DNA from: CAZXFH01 sp964640055
GTDB lineage: Bacteria > Fidelibacterota > UBA2242 > JAFGTP01
NCBI GenBank assembly: GCA_964640055.1
Contig: CAZXFH010000059.1
Span: 1-16,414, forward strand
DNA: 16,414 nucleotides
Direction: 5' to 3'
The notes beneath the pieces were generated by a model that was not told where the DNA came from, made no database searches, and saw only the letters and a program-made list of their open reading frames with translations. Below, in pieces: positions 1 through 6,793 of the stretch; position 1 is the first letter of the stretch, and every line of letters starts with the position of its first letter. The position numbers were made by a program, and so were the translations under genes.

Positions 1-24
1 CATTGTCGATAAGTCACCTCCAAC
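1..24 (-). promoter_or_regulatory. Possible ribosome binding site and start codon of a gene leaving the window
   Basis: On the minus strand GGAGGTGA, a full match to the 16S anti-Shine-Dalgarno end, lies 10 bases before an ATG at positions 3-1 (13 bases counted from GGAGG). This suggests that another minus-strand gene begins exactly at the window edge. Only the start codon is visible, the spacing is a little long, and the strong terminator at 48-85 would make it a separate transcription unit. The product cannot be judged. Confidence 0.3.
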
Positions 25-28
25 TGAT

Positions 29-46
29 TGCGCCCTGCCGGGCGCA
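29..46. repeat. Perfect 7-bp GC-rich hairpin
   Basis: TGCGCCC and GGGCGCA are perfect inverted repeats around a TGCC loop. On the minus strand it follows directly after the T-run of the terminator at 48-85. On the plus strand it is followed by an A-run rather than T. It may be part of the 5' leader of the next minus-strand gene or a second element of a compound terminator. Its role is unknown. Confidence 0.5.
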
Positions 47-47
47 C

Positions 48-85
48 TAAAAAAATGCCAGGCTGTGGGATCCAACCTGGCATTT
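48..85 (-). terminator. Rho-independent terminator of the sigma/anti-sigma operon
   Basis: Read on the minus strand, AAATGCCAGG pairs perfectly with CCTGGCATTT across a 13-base loop. The descending arm runs straight into an uninterrupted T-run. It lies about 20 bases after the stop codon of the coiled-coil protein gene, the last gene of the three-gene operon. This is a textbook intrinsic terminator. Confidence 0.9.
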
Positions 86-106
86 AGGGAGTAGGATCGG
101 CTAAAA

Positions 107-1474
107 TCATCCGGTCCAGACTTTGGCCTGCTGCCGGAATTTATCAAAATCAATGCACTCTCTACTGAACTTCAGGATATCCTTTTTCTGAACTTTTAGA
201 TATAAATAATCATCTTCGGCCTGTCCGATGCTCTGCAATTCCGCCGCAATCAGAATATATTGATCCTCTTTGACTTTCCGTAAGGTATGGCCGTATTGTC
301 CCAGCAATTCTAATAGGTTTTTTTGGATGATATTAAGGATTGAATCTCTTTCAGACGCAGATAAATCAAACTTTCGATCTATATCGACAATGACCGGTTT
401 TTTAATCATCTTAATTTTAATACTGTCAGCGCTAGGCGCTTTTTTAACCACAATTTCATCATCCTCAAGCTCAGGTAGTGTTTCCTCTATTTTGCGGACT
501 TCCCGTTCGAACTCGCGCTCAATTTCCCTGTGTCGTTCCAGTTCTGCCTCCATATCTTCGGTTTCCCGCTCAATCCGACGGATTTTCTTTTCAATATTAA
601 CTTCCATGATGCTACTGGGTGAAAAGAACAAAGCGCCAAAATCTGCCAGATACATCCCCCGGGTTTGACTGCCCAAACCAGGAAATCCCCTGTACCGATC
701 GGCTTTGAGTGCCGTATCAATAACCCGGGACATGATCTCGATAACCCGATCGGCTCTATCGCCGTATATCTCCTGAAAATCGATCCGCTTAAGCATCTCT
801 TCCCGATCAACTTTGCCCCGGCGATAGTCGTTTAAATCAGCGACCCTGACACATACCCGTAATTGGCCAGGAATTTTTGATTTAGCTTCATTCCTGAGCA
901 GTTCATAATCATTTGTTAATCGAATATTAACACAGATTCGTTCGCCATCATCTAAAGTTTTTACGGCACTGGCATAATCCAGGTAAAATTCGTGCAAAAG
1001 GGTTTTGGCTTCCGTCAATTTTTCAGTGGCATCATCCCGGGTTTTTTCCAGGGCCTGCTCGAGTTCGTCTGCTAATTCAGCATCTTCTTCATCCGGATCA
1101 TCATCAGTAAAACCCCGGGCGAATTTTTCCACCATCTTACCGACTTTATAGCCCAAATCCTCCAGATCGAATCTGGACCGAAACCCAATACTTTTCAGAT
1201 CAAACAGAACCCCAAAATCATCCAGATAAACGCCATGCACACCATCACTACGGCTAAACCAGATCGGGCTTTCATTGATGATCAACTTATCCAGAACATT
1301 TTCCATGACTTCAATATCCCGCTCCCGGTCTGTTTTCTGATGCTTATCCAGGGCCGGCACATGCGCGGAAAAAATTATCAGGACTAAAATGAATAGCATC
1401 AGTGGAACAACAAAGAAATCCTTATGTCCTTTCATTGTATGACTCCTTTTTAATTTTATTTCTTCATTTAGCAT
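107..1474 (-). CDS. Unknown envelope protein with two related halves and coiled coils
   Basis: I do not recognise the family. The protein has 455 residues from the ATG at 1474, or 442 from a second in-frame ATG at 1435. Each ATG has its own AAGGAGT-type ribosome binding site. From the second ATG the protein begins with a short basic stretch and a hydrophobic segment (about 21-38) ending SAHVPA, which looks like a signal peptide, so it is probably exported or anchored with the bulk in the periplasm. The rest is two similar units. Unit 1 (about 53-235) has GVYLDDFGVLF at 81-91 and an acidic helical stretch. Unit 2 (about 243-452) has GMYLADFGALF at 273-283 and a strongly charged coiled coil (about 292-335). 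Each unit ends in a beta-rich segment. It is the last gene of the sigma/anti-sigma operon, 45 bases after the anti-sigma gene, which suggests an envelope role linked to that regulator. Stop codon TGA. Confidence 0.85.
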   Translation of the reverse strand: MLNEEIKLKRSHTMKGHKDFFVVPLMLFILVLIIFSAHVPALDKHQKTDRERDIEVMENVLDKLIINESPIWFSRSDGVHGVYLDDFGVLFDLKSIGFRSRFDLEDLGYKVGKMVEKFARGFTDDDPDEEDAELADELEQALEKTRDDATEKLTEAKTLLHEFYLDYASAVKTLDDGERICVNIRLTNDYELLRNEAKSKIPGQLRVCVRVADLNDYRRGKVDREEMLKRIDFQEIYGDRADRVIEIMSRVIDTALKADRYRGFPGLGSQTRGMYLADFGALFFSPSSIMEVNIEKKIRRIERETEDMEAELERHREIEREFEREVRKIEETLPELEDDEIVVKKAPSADSIKIKMIKKPVIVDIDRKFDLSASERDSILNIIQKNLLELLGQYGHTLRKVKEDQYILIAAELQSIGQAEDDYLYLKVQKKDILKFSRECIDFDKFRQQAKVWTG

Positions 1475-1491
1475 TGCTTTGTACTCCTTTT
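1426..1491 (-). promoter_or_regulatory. Two tandem ribosome binding sites serving two in-frame starts
   Basis: On the minus strand AAAAGGAGT precedes the ATG at 1474 by about 9 bases, and a second AAAGGAGT precedes the in-frame ATG at 1435 by about 7 bases. The downstream start gives a conventional signal peptide. The upstream start adds 13 mostly polar and charged residues. Either both are used or only the second is. Confidence 0.6.
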
Positions 1492-1519
1492 TTACAAACC
1501 GAAAGAGATCGGTCGATAA

Positions 1520-2185
1520 TTATTCTAACTGATCCTGATAGCTGACATATTGTATCAAGGATCGCAGCTGACGTTCTGTCTGGTTGAATTGCTGGGCGGA
1601 ATAATAATGAACCGGTTGCAAACTGTTGGTCAGAAGTTGCAAATCCTGCTTTCTTTTCGCTTCCAATTCCTTATAGACATCATTGACCATCACTGCAGTC
1701 TGGATCTGATCTTTGCGCGCATATTCATCCAGCATCTGGGCAATCATCTCAATGTTCTCCCGTTGCCTCTGTTCAAACTCCGCTTGGGTAATAAGCTGTT
1801 CAGGGGGTATTGCAGGTACTCGATTAAAAATGCCTAGTGATAGGTGAAAGCGGCCCTCTTCAACCCGGATGGATATACTGGCCAAAGATAACAAGACTAG
1901 CAAAATACCGAATCCCCAGACTAACTTAGGAAGCAGAGCCATGCTTTTTATTTTTTCCCGGATATGGCCCCATCCATGAGAGGAGTCCTGCACAAAGGTT
2001 AAGTTCACCTCCGGTGTCACATCCTCCCATTGCCGCAGAGTATGAGTGGTGGCTTGCAAGCGACTATATTCTCGCCGACATTCATCACATTCCTGTAAAT
2101 GCTGGTTTAATTTACTGGCATTTTCCGGTGATATCGCATCATAAAGTTTCTCTATTAATAAGAGTCTATACTGCTCACATTTCAT
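1520..2185 (-). CDS. Membrane anti-sigma factor with an N-terminal zinc finger (ZAS/zf-HC2)
   Basis: A 221-residue single-pass membrane protein that should hold the ECF sigma factor encoded just upstream. The N-terminus carries the ZAS zinc-binding motif, with Cys3 and then H-x3-C-x2-C (His29, Cys33, Cys36). This is the cytoplasmic sigma-binding module of the family. One transmembrane helix follows at about 86-106. The outer part (about 130-215) is long, polar and helical, likely a coiled coil, and contains no recognised sensor domain. The start is supported by AGGGGG nine bases upstream. The gene overlaps the sigma gene by 11 bases, the usual arrangement for translationally coupled sigma/anti-sigma pairs. 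The signal that releases the sigma factor cannot be read from the sequence. Stop TAA. Confidence 0.88.
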   Translation of the reverse strand: MKCEQYRLLLIEKLYDAISPENASKLNQHLQECDECRREYSRLQATTHTLRQWEDVTPEVNLTFVQDSSHGWGHIREKIKSMALLPKLVWGFGILLVLLSLASISIRVEEGRFHLSLGIFNRVPAIPPEQLITQAEFEQRQRENIEMIAQMLDEYARKDQIQTAVMVNDVYKELEAKRKQDLQLLTNSLQPVHYYSAQQFNQTERQLRSLIQYVSYQDQLE

Positions 2186-2771
2186 AACTGAAATCCCCCT
2201 GATTTATGCCCCAATCCTCTAATACTTTGCGCAGAGCACGCAAGCCATAATAGAGTCGGGACTTGATGGTATTCAGCGGTTCTTTTAAAATCTCGGCAAT
2301 TTCCCGCAATTTCAATTCATGATAATTTTTCACGATCACCACAATCCGCTGCTCACTGGAAATAGCTTGCAGCGCCTTGTTCAAAATTATACTGAGATCC
2401 TGATGGTAAACCATAGGCTCATGATTGGTTTTCAGGACATACTTAGTGTCCTCCCGGCTACTCTCCTTTTCCTGACAGGCCTTGATATGATCGATGGGGA
2501 TATATTGCCGCTTTTTTTGCATTAATTCTGTTTTACATTGGTTGACCGCTATCTGGAACATCCAGGTGGAAAACTTGTTTTTTTCCCGCAGTTTAGATAA
2601 ACTGCGGTAAGCCCTGATAAAAGTCTGCTGCATCACATCCTGGGCTTTGTCCGGATCCCCGAGATAACGCATAATGAAATTAAAAACAGGAGTCTGCCAC
2701 TACCAGACCAGGGTGTTGAAAGCCGAGACATTACCACTTAAAAATTTTGATATGAGTTCTTTATCTGTCAT
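2175..2771 (-). CDS. ECF-type RNA polymerase sigma factor, interrupted by an in-frame TAG at codon 24
   Basis: The full frame from the ATG at 2771 has 198 codons and reads as a normal ECF sigma factor. Region 2 (about 4-92) begins MTDKELISKF and includes RYLGDPDKAQDV and FSTWMFQIAVNQC. Region 4 (about 125-185) holds the helix-turn-helix KLREIAEILKEPLNTIKSRL. Codon 24 (2702-2700) is TAG, inside LVW*WQTPVF, where homologues normally have Arg or Lys between the two Trp. Homology is continuous on both sides, so this is a point nonsense change or a base-call error and not a frameshift. Restarting at the next in-frame ATG (2672, 165 residues) would lose the first helix of region 2. There is no clear Shine-Dalgarno before 2771, but an ECF-like promoter lies just upstream. 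The downstream anti-sigma gene is intact and overlaps the end by 11 bases. Stop TGA. Confidence 0.85.
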
Positions 2772-2781
2772 AACACAACCG

Positions 2782-2810
2782 TTAGACTTACTTTTGTATG
2801 GAAAAGTTTT
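2782..2810 (-). promoter_or_regulatory. Candidate ECF-type autoregulatory promoter
   Basis: Minus strand AAAACTT, 15 bases, then AGTCTAA resembles the general ECF pattern of an AAC-containing -35 box and a GTC-containing -10 box at standard spacing. It ends about 10 bases before the sigma start codon, so the transcript would be almost leaderless, which fits the lack of a Shine-Dalgarno. Autoregulation is usual for ECF operons. This is a single match in AT-rich DNA, so confidence is low. Confidence 0.3.
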
Positions 2811-2902
2811 AAAAAATATTTTCCCTAATAAAAATACCGATTATTCAAGAGATTTAAATAGAAATTTGTTAAGTAAAAATCTGTAAGAACCAAAATATCA
2901 GT

Positions 2903-3004
2903 ATGCTGGTAAGGTTATTTTATCTAGATATAGTGCTGGTTTTGATTCTGTTTGCCATTCCCGGCAGTTCTTTCTATTTTCGGTCTGGTCGTATATTCAG
3001 ATGA
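2903..3004 (+). CDS. Possible 33-residue membrane peptide coupled to the next gene
   Basis: An ATG at 2903 opens a 33-residue frame that is strongly hydrophobic at about 4-20 (for example DIVLVLILFAIPG) and ends with Arg-rich residues. Its TGA at 3002-3004 overlaps the ATGATG of the transglutaminase-like gene, so the two could be translationally coupled. That next gene has no Shine-Dalgarno of its own. The small frame also lacks a clear ribosome binding site and I know of no family for it, so it may be chance. Confidence 0.25.
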   Translation: MLVRLFYLDIVLVLILFAIPGSSFYFRSGRIFR

Positions 3005-3867
3005 TGAAAAATTATTTCAAAAATATCTGGAAGCGCATGGCACAACTACCCTTATATGGGCGTTGGGCGCTTAAGCTGGTTTTAGGCGTGACCTTTTTAT
3101 TAATTATTATCTTCCCCCGACCGGTCCTTTTCTTCAGGCAAATCAGCCGTTATACCCATCCGGAAAGATTGATAGATCCTGATTTTCAAGGCATCCACGC
3201 AATTAACAGTCAACTGGATTCATTGCAAAAGGAACATCCCGATCAGGATGAATTGAAACTAATTCAATACTACATCTATTCGAAAATCGAATATGTGTAT
3301 GACTGGGACCAGTGGCACAACAGTGATTACTGGGCCAGTCCCGCGGAAACATGGCAAACCAGGCAGGAGGATTGCGATGGACAGGCTATTCTGGCGGTCA
3401 GTATTATGCAATCCCGGGGCTATGACACCGCACAACTAGGCATTAATCTGTTGCATATTTGGGCCAAATTTGACACAATCCAAATGATGGACGCTATGCA
3501 GGAAGAAAATATCCGTAAAGAAGCTGGTAAGGTCAAACTTCGCTTACCTTCAGTTAAATTGTTTTTACAAGCCAGTGCCTATCTGTTGGGCCATTTTCCG
3601 GCTACCCGCTTGTTGCTGATCCTGTTTATTATCTTAGGCCTCGCTTATCATCCGGAATCAAAGCTGCACCCCTTTCTAGGTATAACCATTATCGCTTTAC
3701 TGGGATTCATCATGCTACGGGACTGGGCGATTGATACCAATATGACTTCACAAATCAGCCTGTCTAGCGATTTTATATTGGGTATAATCCTGATGGGAGC
3801 AGCTCTAATATCTGCCCTATGTGCCTCTAAAATGTATCCCTTGATCAAAAAGAAATTCACAAAATGA
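3001..3867 (+). CDS. Membrane-bound transglutaminase-like (papain-fold) protein
   Basis: A 288-residue protein with one transmembrane helix near the N-terminus (about 24-46), a soluble domain (about 50-190) and three more hydrophobic segments (about 203-217, 222-239 and 257-275). The soluble part looks like a transglutaminase-like cysteine domain. It has a putative nucleophile, Cys125, in EDCDGQA, after a Trp-rich YDWDQWHNSDYW stretch and SPAETW, and a putative catalytic His152 in LLHIWAKFD. Asp158 could complete the triad. Such domains act as proteases, amidases or cross-linking enzymes; the substrate cannot be told here. The start is ambiguous (ATG at 3001 or 3004) and no Shine-Dalgarno is visible. 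The GH18 gene follows after 42 bases on the same strand, suggesting a shared transcript and a cell-envelope job. Stop TGA. Confidence 0.75.
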   Translation: MMKNYFKNIWKRMAQLPLYGRWALKLVLGVTFLLIIIFPRPVLFFRQISRYTHPERLIDPDFQGIHAINSQLDSLQKEHPDQDELKLIQYYIYSKIEYVYDWDQWHNSDYWASPAETWQTRQEDCDGQAILAVSIMQSRGYDTAQLGINLLHIWAKFDTIQMMDAMQEENIRKEAGKVKLRLPSVKLFLQASAYLLGHFPATRLLLILFIILGLAYHPESKLHPFLGITIIALLGFIMLRDWAIDTNMTSQISLSSDFILGIILMGAALISALCASKMYPLIKKKFTK

Positions 3868-3909
3868 AACCGGATATTATTTGTGTATGATATAGGTATA
3901 GGAGTTCAA

Positions 3910-5388
3910 ATGATCCTGAAAGTACTATTCCATTACTTCTTCTCATTCTTTATCTTTTTCACACTTGGATTCAGCCAGATACCCGGCCCTCACCCCAGTA
4001 TCCACCAATTGCAGCAGAAAGCCTACCGTGAAATGGAGACTCAACCAGACCGGGCGTTGATCAGCTCTGAAATCCCGGTTCTCAACAAGACCGTTCAAAA
4101 AGAACTCACCCATGAGATTTTCGGCTATCTGCCTTACTGGAAATATTCCAGCTATGCTACCTTGGATTATGACCTGTTAAGTACGATCGCCTATTTTAGT
4201 GCTGAAATCAACGCGAATGGTACTATTTCTAACAGCCATCACTGGCCGGCGGCCTCGCTGATATCCATGGCCCACAACGCCGGTGTACGCGTGGTGCTGG
4301 TGGCTACACTTTTCAATGCCAATGATCTGGAAAGTCTGTTATCCACCGCCGCCTTTCGGACCAATTGTGTCAACAATTTGCTCTCCAAAGTCCTGGCCGC
4401 AAATGCCGATGGTGTTAATATTGATTTTGAAGGGGTACCCGGTTCTCAACGTCAGAACCTAGTCACCTTCATGCAAGAATTAGCCGATTCTATGCATAAA
4501 CATATTTCCCATGCTCACATTTCCATGGCCACCCCGGCCGTGGATTGGCATGATGCCTTCAACTATAACGCCCTGGCCCAGATCTGTGATGTACTTTTTA
4601 TCATGGGATATGGCTACCACTGGTCTGGTTCAGTCACCGCCGGCCCGGTGGCGCCTCTTTACGGCGGCTATTATAACATTTCCGGTACTGTCAATGAGTA
4701 CCTGACCGCTACCAATGATAAGGGTGAAAAGATTGTTCTGGGGGTGCCCTATTACGGCTATAAATGGCCTACAGCCTCCGGTGCTGTCGGCGCGCTTACC
4801 ACCGATAATGGATCCGCTGTGACCTTTGCCAATGCGGAACCAAGGGCATTATTATATGGCAAACTGTGGCATACGGAATATAAAACACCCTGGTATAAAT
4901 ATTACACTACCAAATGGTATCAATGCTGGTATGATGACAGTCTGTCCCTGACATTGAAATATGTTTTTGCCAAATCCAAAGAATTACAAGGTATAGGAAT
5001 GTGGGCCCTGGGATATGACGGCAATCGCTCTGAATTATGGGATGCCCTGGAAGCCGCTTTCACATCTGATAGTTATGCAATAGACTCTCCGCAAGAAAAC
5101 CTTATCTTTTCTTTACAACCCAATTATCCCAACCCGGCTAACCCGGGAACTACTTTTAATATCCGGATATCGTCAACATCAATGGAAAATCATTTACAAA
5201 TTACAATATTTACCTTACAGGGCGTACCTATCTTTAGCACGCAACTAGCGCCGAAGGGTAAAACTTCCCTGCATTATTCCTGGAATGGAAGAACACAGCA
5301 TGGCGCAGCACCACCTTCGGGTGTTTATCTATACACTGTAACCCACGGCAATCTTGCACAAACTGGTAAATTCACCTTCTTGAGATAG
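3910..5388 (+). CDS. Secreted family-18 glycoside hydrolase with a type IX secretion sorting domain
   Basis: The start at 3910 is preferred over the ATG at 3883 because AGGAG lies five bases before it and it opens a clean signal peptide (MILKVLFHYFF... ending TLGFSQ). The product has 492 residues. The GH18 barrel (about 65-385) begins EIFGYLPYWKY and carries the catalytic signature DGVNIDFEG (Asp167, Asp172 and acid/base Glu174), followed by FIMGYGYHWSG and near its end GIGMWALGYDG. GH18 enzymes cleave beta-1,4 GlcNAc-type bonds in chitin, peptidoglycan-like glycans or related N-glycans; the substrate here is unknown. The last 90 residues are a C-terminal sorting/FlgD-like Ig domain with NYPNPANPGT at 405-414, SGVYLY and the terminal GKFTFLR. 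This marks export by the type IX (Por) system, with removal of the tail at the surface. It probably shares a transcript with the transglutaminase-like gene. Stop TAG. Confidence 0.92.
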   Translation: MILKVLFHYFFSFFIFFTLGFSQIPGPHPSIHQLQQKAYREMETQPDRALISSEIPVLNKTVQKELTHEIFGYLPYWKYSSYATLDYDLLSTIAYFSAEINANGTISNSHHWPAASLISMAHNAGVRVVLVATLFNANDLESLLSTAAFRTNCVNNLLSKVLAANADGVNIDFEGVPGSQRQNLVTFMQELADSMHKHISHAHISMATPAVDWHDAFNYNALAQICDVLFIMGYGYHWSGSVTAGPVAPLYGGYYNISGTVNEYLTATNDKGEKIVLGVPYYGYKWPTASGAVGALTTDNGSAVTFANAEPRALLYGKLWHTEYKTPWYKYYTTKWYQCWYDDSLSLTLKYVFAKSKELQGIGMWALGYDGNRSELWDALEAAFTSDSYAIDSPQENLIFSLQPNYPNPANPGTTFNIRISSTSMENHLQITIFTLQGVPIFSTQLAPKGKTSLHYSWNGRTQHGAAPPSGVYLYTVTHGNLAQTGKFTFLR

Positions 5389-5402
5389 GTTACCCAGACA
5401 CT

Positions 5403-5435
5403 AGCAATCCGTTTATCCGGTTGCTCATTTTTATT
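5403..5435 (+). terminator. Probable intrinsic terminator after the GH18 gene
   Basis: AGCAA(T)CCG pairs with CGGTTGCT across a six-base loop, giving an 8-bp stem with one bulged T. The sequence CATTTTTATT and a longer T-rich tract follow. It starts 14 bases after the GH18 stop and sits between convergent genes, its T-tract running into the 3' end of the sensor gene. No T-run follows on the minus strand, so it works mainly for the plus strand. Confidence 0.6.
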
Positions 5436-6714
5436 TATTATCTTTTGATTTTTTTTTATTCCGAATCCGGGTATAGACATCCGGATAATATTTATTCAAA
5501 CAATCAGGACAGATACTGTGTGAAAAGATCACACCTGAATGTTTTACAATATATTTTTCAACTTCATTCCAATACCCCCGGTCATCGCGGATCTTTTTGC
5601 AGGAAGCACAAATCGGTAACAACCCGCTCAGTGTTTTCACATCTTCCAGGGCCTTTTTTAGATAGACAATATTCTCCTCCAGCTCCATTTCAACCTTTTT
5701 ACGTTGCGTAATATTTTTAAACAGTAATATACCGCCAATCAGTTGCTGTCGGGTATCTCTTATACGCGAATGACGCAGATTGAAAATTTGCGATCCAATT
5801 TGGATATCGGTTTCTGAAGCATTTTTTTCAATTAATTCCATAATTTCAGGATACCGGCTAAATAAATCTTTGATATACTTACTCTTGGTGGGCGTGACAT
5901 GCGCCTTGAATATATTCTGTAAGGCATAATTAAAATCTATAATCCGCTTTTGGGTATCCATAACCAGTAATCCATCTTCCAAGTTCTCAACCAAATAATC
6001 CCTTGCTATGGGGACAATCTCCATCAAGTTCAATCTAAACAGGCCAAAGACAATCAAAACAGCTGAAATCGATAAAAAAGTTGAGGTAAGGTCAACGGGA
6101 TGAAGCGGATTCAAATTAGATAAATAAAGCATATTACCCAGAAAAGGCATAATACCGCTGATAATAAGGATTAAAATCTGAGCCCGGTAAAAGCGTGGTG
6201 CCCGTATTAATTGTCGGATCAACAGATAAAGACCAAGCATTATCAGGGTATAATTATAAACCGTAGCCACCCAGAACCAAGGTCCGTAATCTTTGGCAAG
6301 AACCGAAAAAGGACCACTGGTATCTAAATGTATATTATGTCGCATCAAGCCATGATAGGAATTGGTCCATACGAAAATAATCGTGATAATCGGAATCAAA
6401 CTGAGCAGGATTATACGATTTTTAGTCACCCACCTGTCCTTGCCAACATATTGGGCTACCAGGATAAACCAGAGTAATGCGATTGAAAGAATGCCAAAAT
6501 ACTCCAAATTTGCACAGATCTTCTTAAGGGCTAAATTCTCCCAACCATATTCGAAAAAATTCCAGAAAGACCACCATAAACCGACAAAGGTTAGTAATAG
6601 CAGGGTCCGGGCAATCGGAAGCGGCTTGAACCGCCATACATACAGGATCACGATACAGCTGAAAATCACGGCGATAATCAGAGGTAAGAAATATAAACTA
6701 AAATTAAATTCCAT
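5431..6714 (-). CDS. 7TM-PAS sensor protein with a C-terminal four-cysteine module and no kinase domain
   Basis: A 427-residue inner-membrane protein in three parts. Residues 1-230 hold about seven hydrophobic helices and resemble the 7TM extracellular-sensing region found at the N-terminus of some histidine kinases. Residues about 237-340 form a PAS domain (ENLEDGLLVMDTQKRIIDFN ... GGILLFKNITQRKK). A short helix leads to a C-terminal module (about 360-412) reading LSGLLPICASCKKIRDD-GYW and HSICPDC, with Cys369, Cys372, Cys402 and Cys405 spaced like a small metal-binding knuckle. This tail occurs at the end of many PAS and receiver proteins, but its function is unclear to me. No H-box or ATPase domain is present, so it cannot act alone as a histidine kinase. 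AGGGGA precedes the start, and a -35/-10 pair lies at 6738-6765. Stop TAA. Confidence 0.85.
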   Translation of the reverse strand: MEFNFSLYFLPLIIAVIFSCIVILYVWRFKPLPIARTLLLLTFVGLWWSFWNFFEYGWENLALKKICANLEYFGILSIALLWFILVAQYVGKDRWVTKNRIILLSLIPIITIIFVWTNSYHGLMRHNIHLDTSGPFSVLAKDYGPWFWVATVYNYTLIMLGLYLLIRQLIRAPRFYRAQILILIISGIMPFLGNMLYLSNLNPLHPVDLTSTFLSISAVLIVFGLFRLNLMEIVPIARDYLVENLEDGLLVMDTQKRIIDFNYALQNIFKAHVTPTKSKYIKDLFSRYPEIMELIEKNASETDIQIGSQIFNLRHSRIRDTRQQLIGGILLFKNITQRKKVEMELEENIVYLKKALEDVKTLSGLLPICASCKKIRDDRGYWNEVEKYIVKHSGVIFSHSICPDCLNKYYPDVYTRIRNKKKSKDNK

Positions 6715-6737
6715 CCCATTCCCCTGAAATTTATTTA

Positions 6738-6765
6738 ATTATCAAATTTTTACGGATAAAACCAA
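6738..6765 (-). promoter_or_regulatory. Candidate housekeeping promoter of the 7TM-PAS gene
   Basis: On the minus strand TTGGTT and GATAAT are separated by 16 bases, and the -10 box ends 23 bases before the start codon of the sensor gene. The -10 matches five of six consensus positions; the -35 is weaker. The gap to the dehydrogenase gene upstream is 79 bases, long enough for a separate promoter. Confidence 0.4.
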
Positions 6766-6793
6766 TCATATTTTCTGATTTTAATCCCTTCTT

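Noticed and set aside
270..668. Ser-rich plus-strand frame of 132 codons
   Set aside because: Antisense shadow of the coiled-coil gene; the Ser/Arg richness is the complement of its Glu/Arg codons.
2700..2702. TAG reassigned to an amino acid in this organism
   Set aside because: TAG terminates the GH18, SDR, nqrB and nqrD genes exactly at the expected C-termini, so TAG is a working stop codon here.
2674..2886. Plus-strand frame of 70 codons opposite the sigma factor start
   Set aside because: It lies over the N-terminal sigma-coding frame on the other strand, and its product shows no family features.
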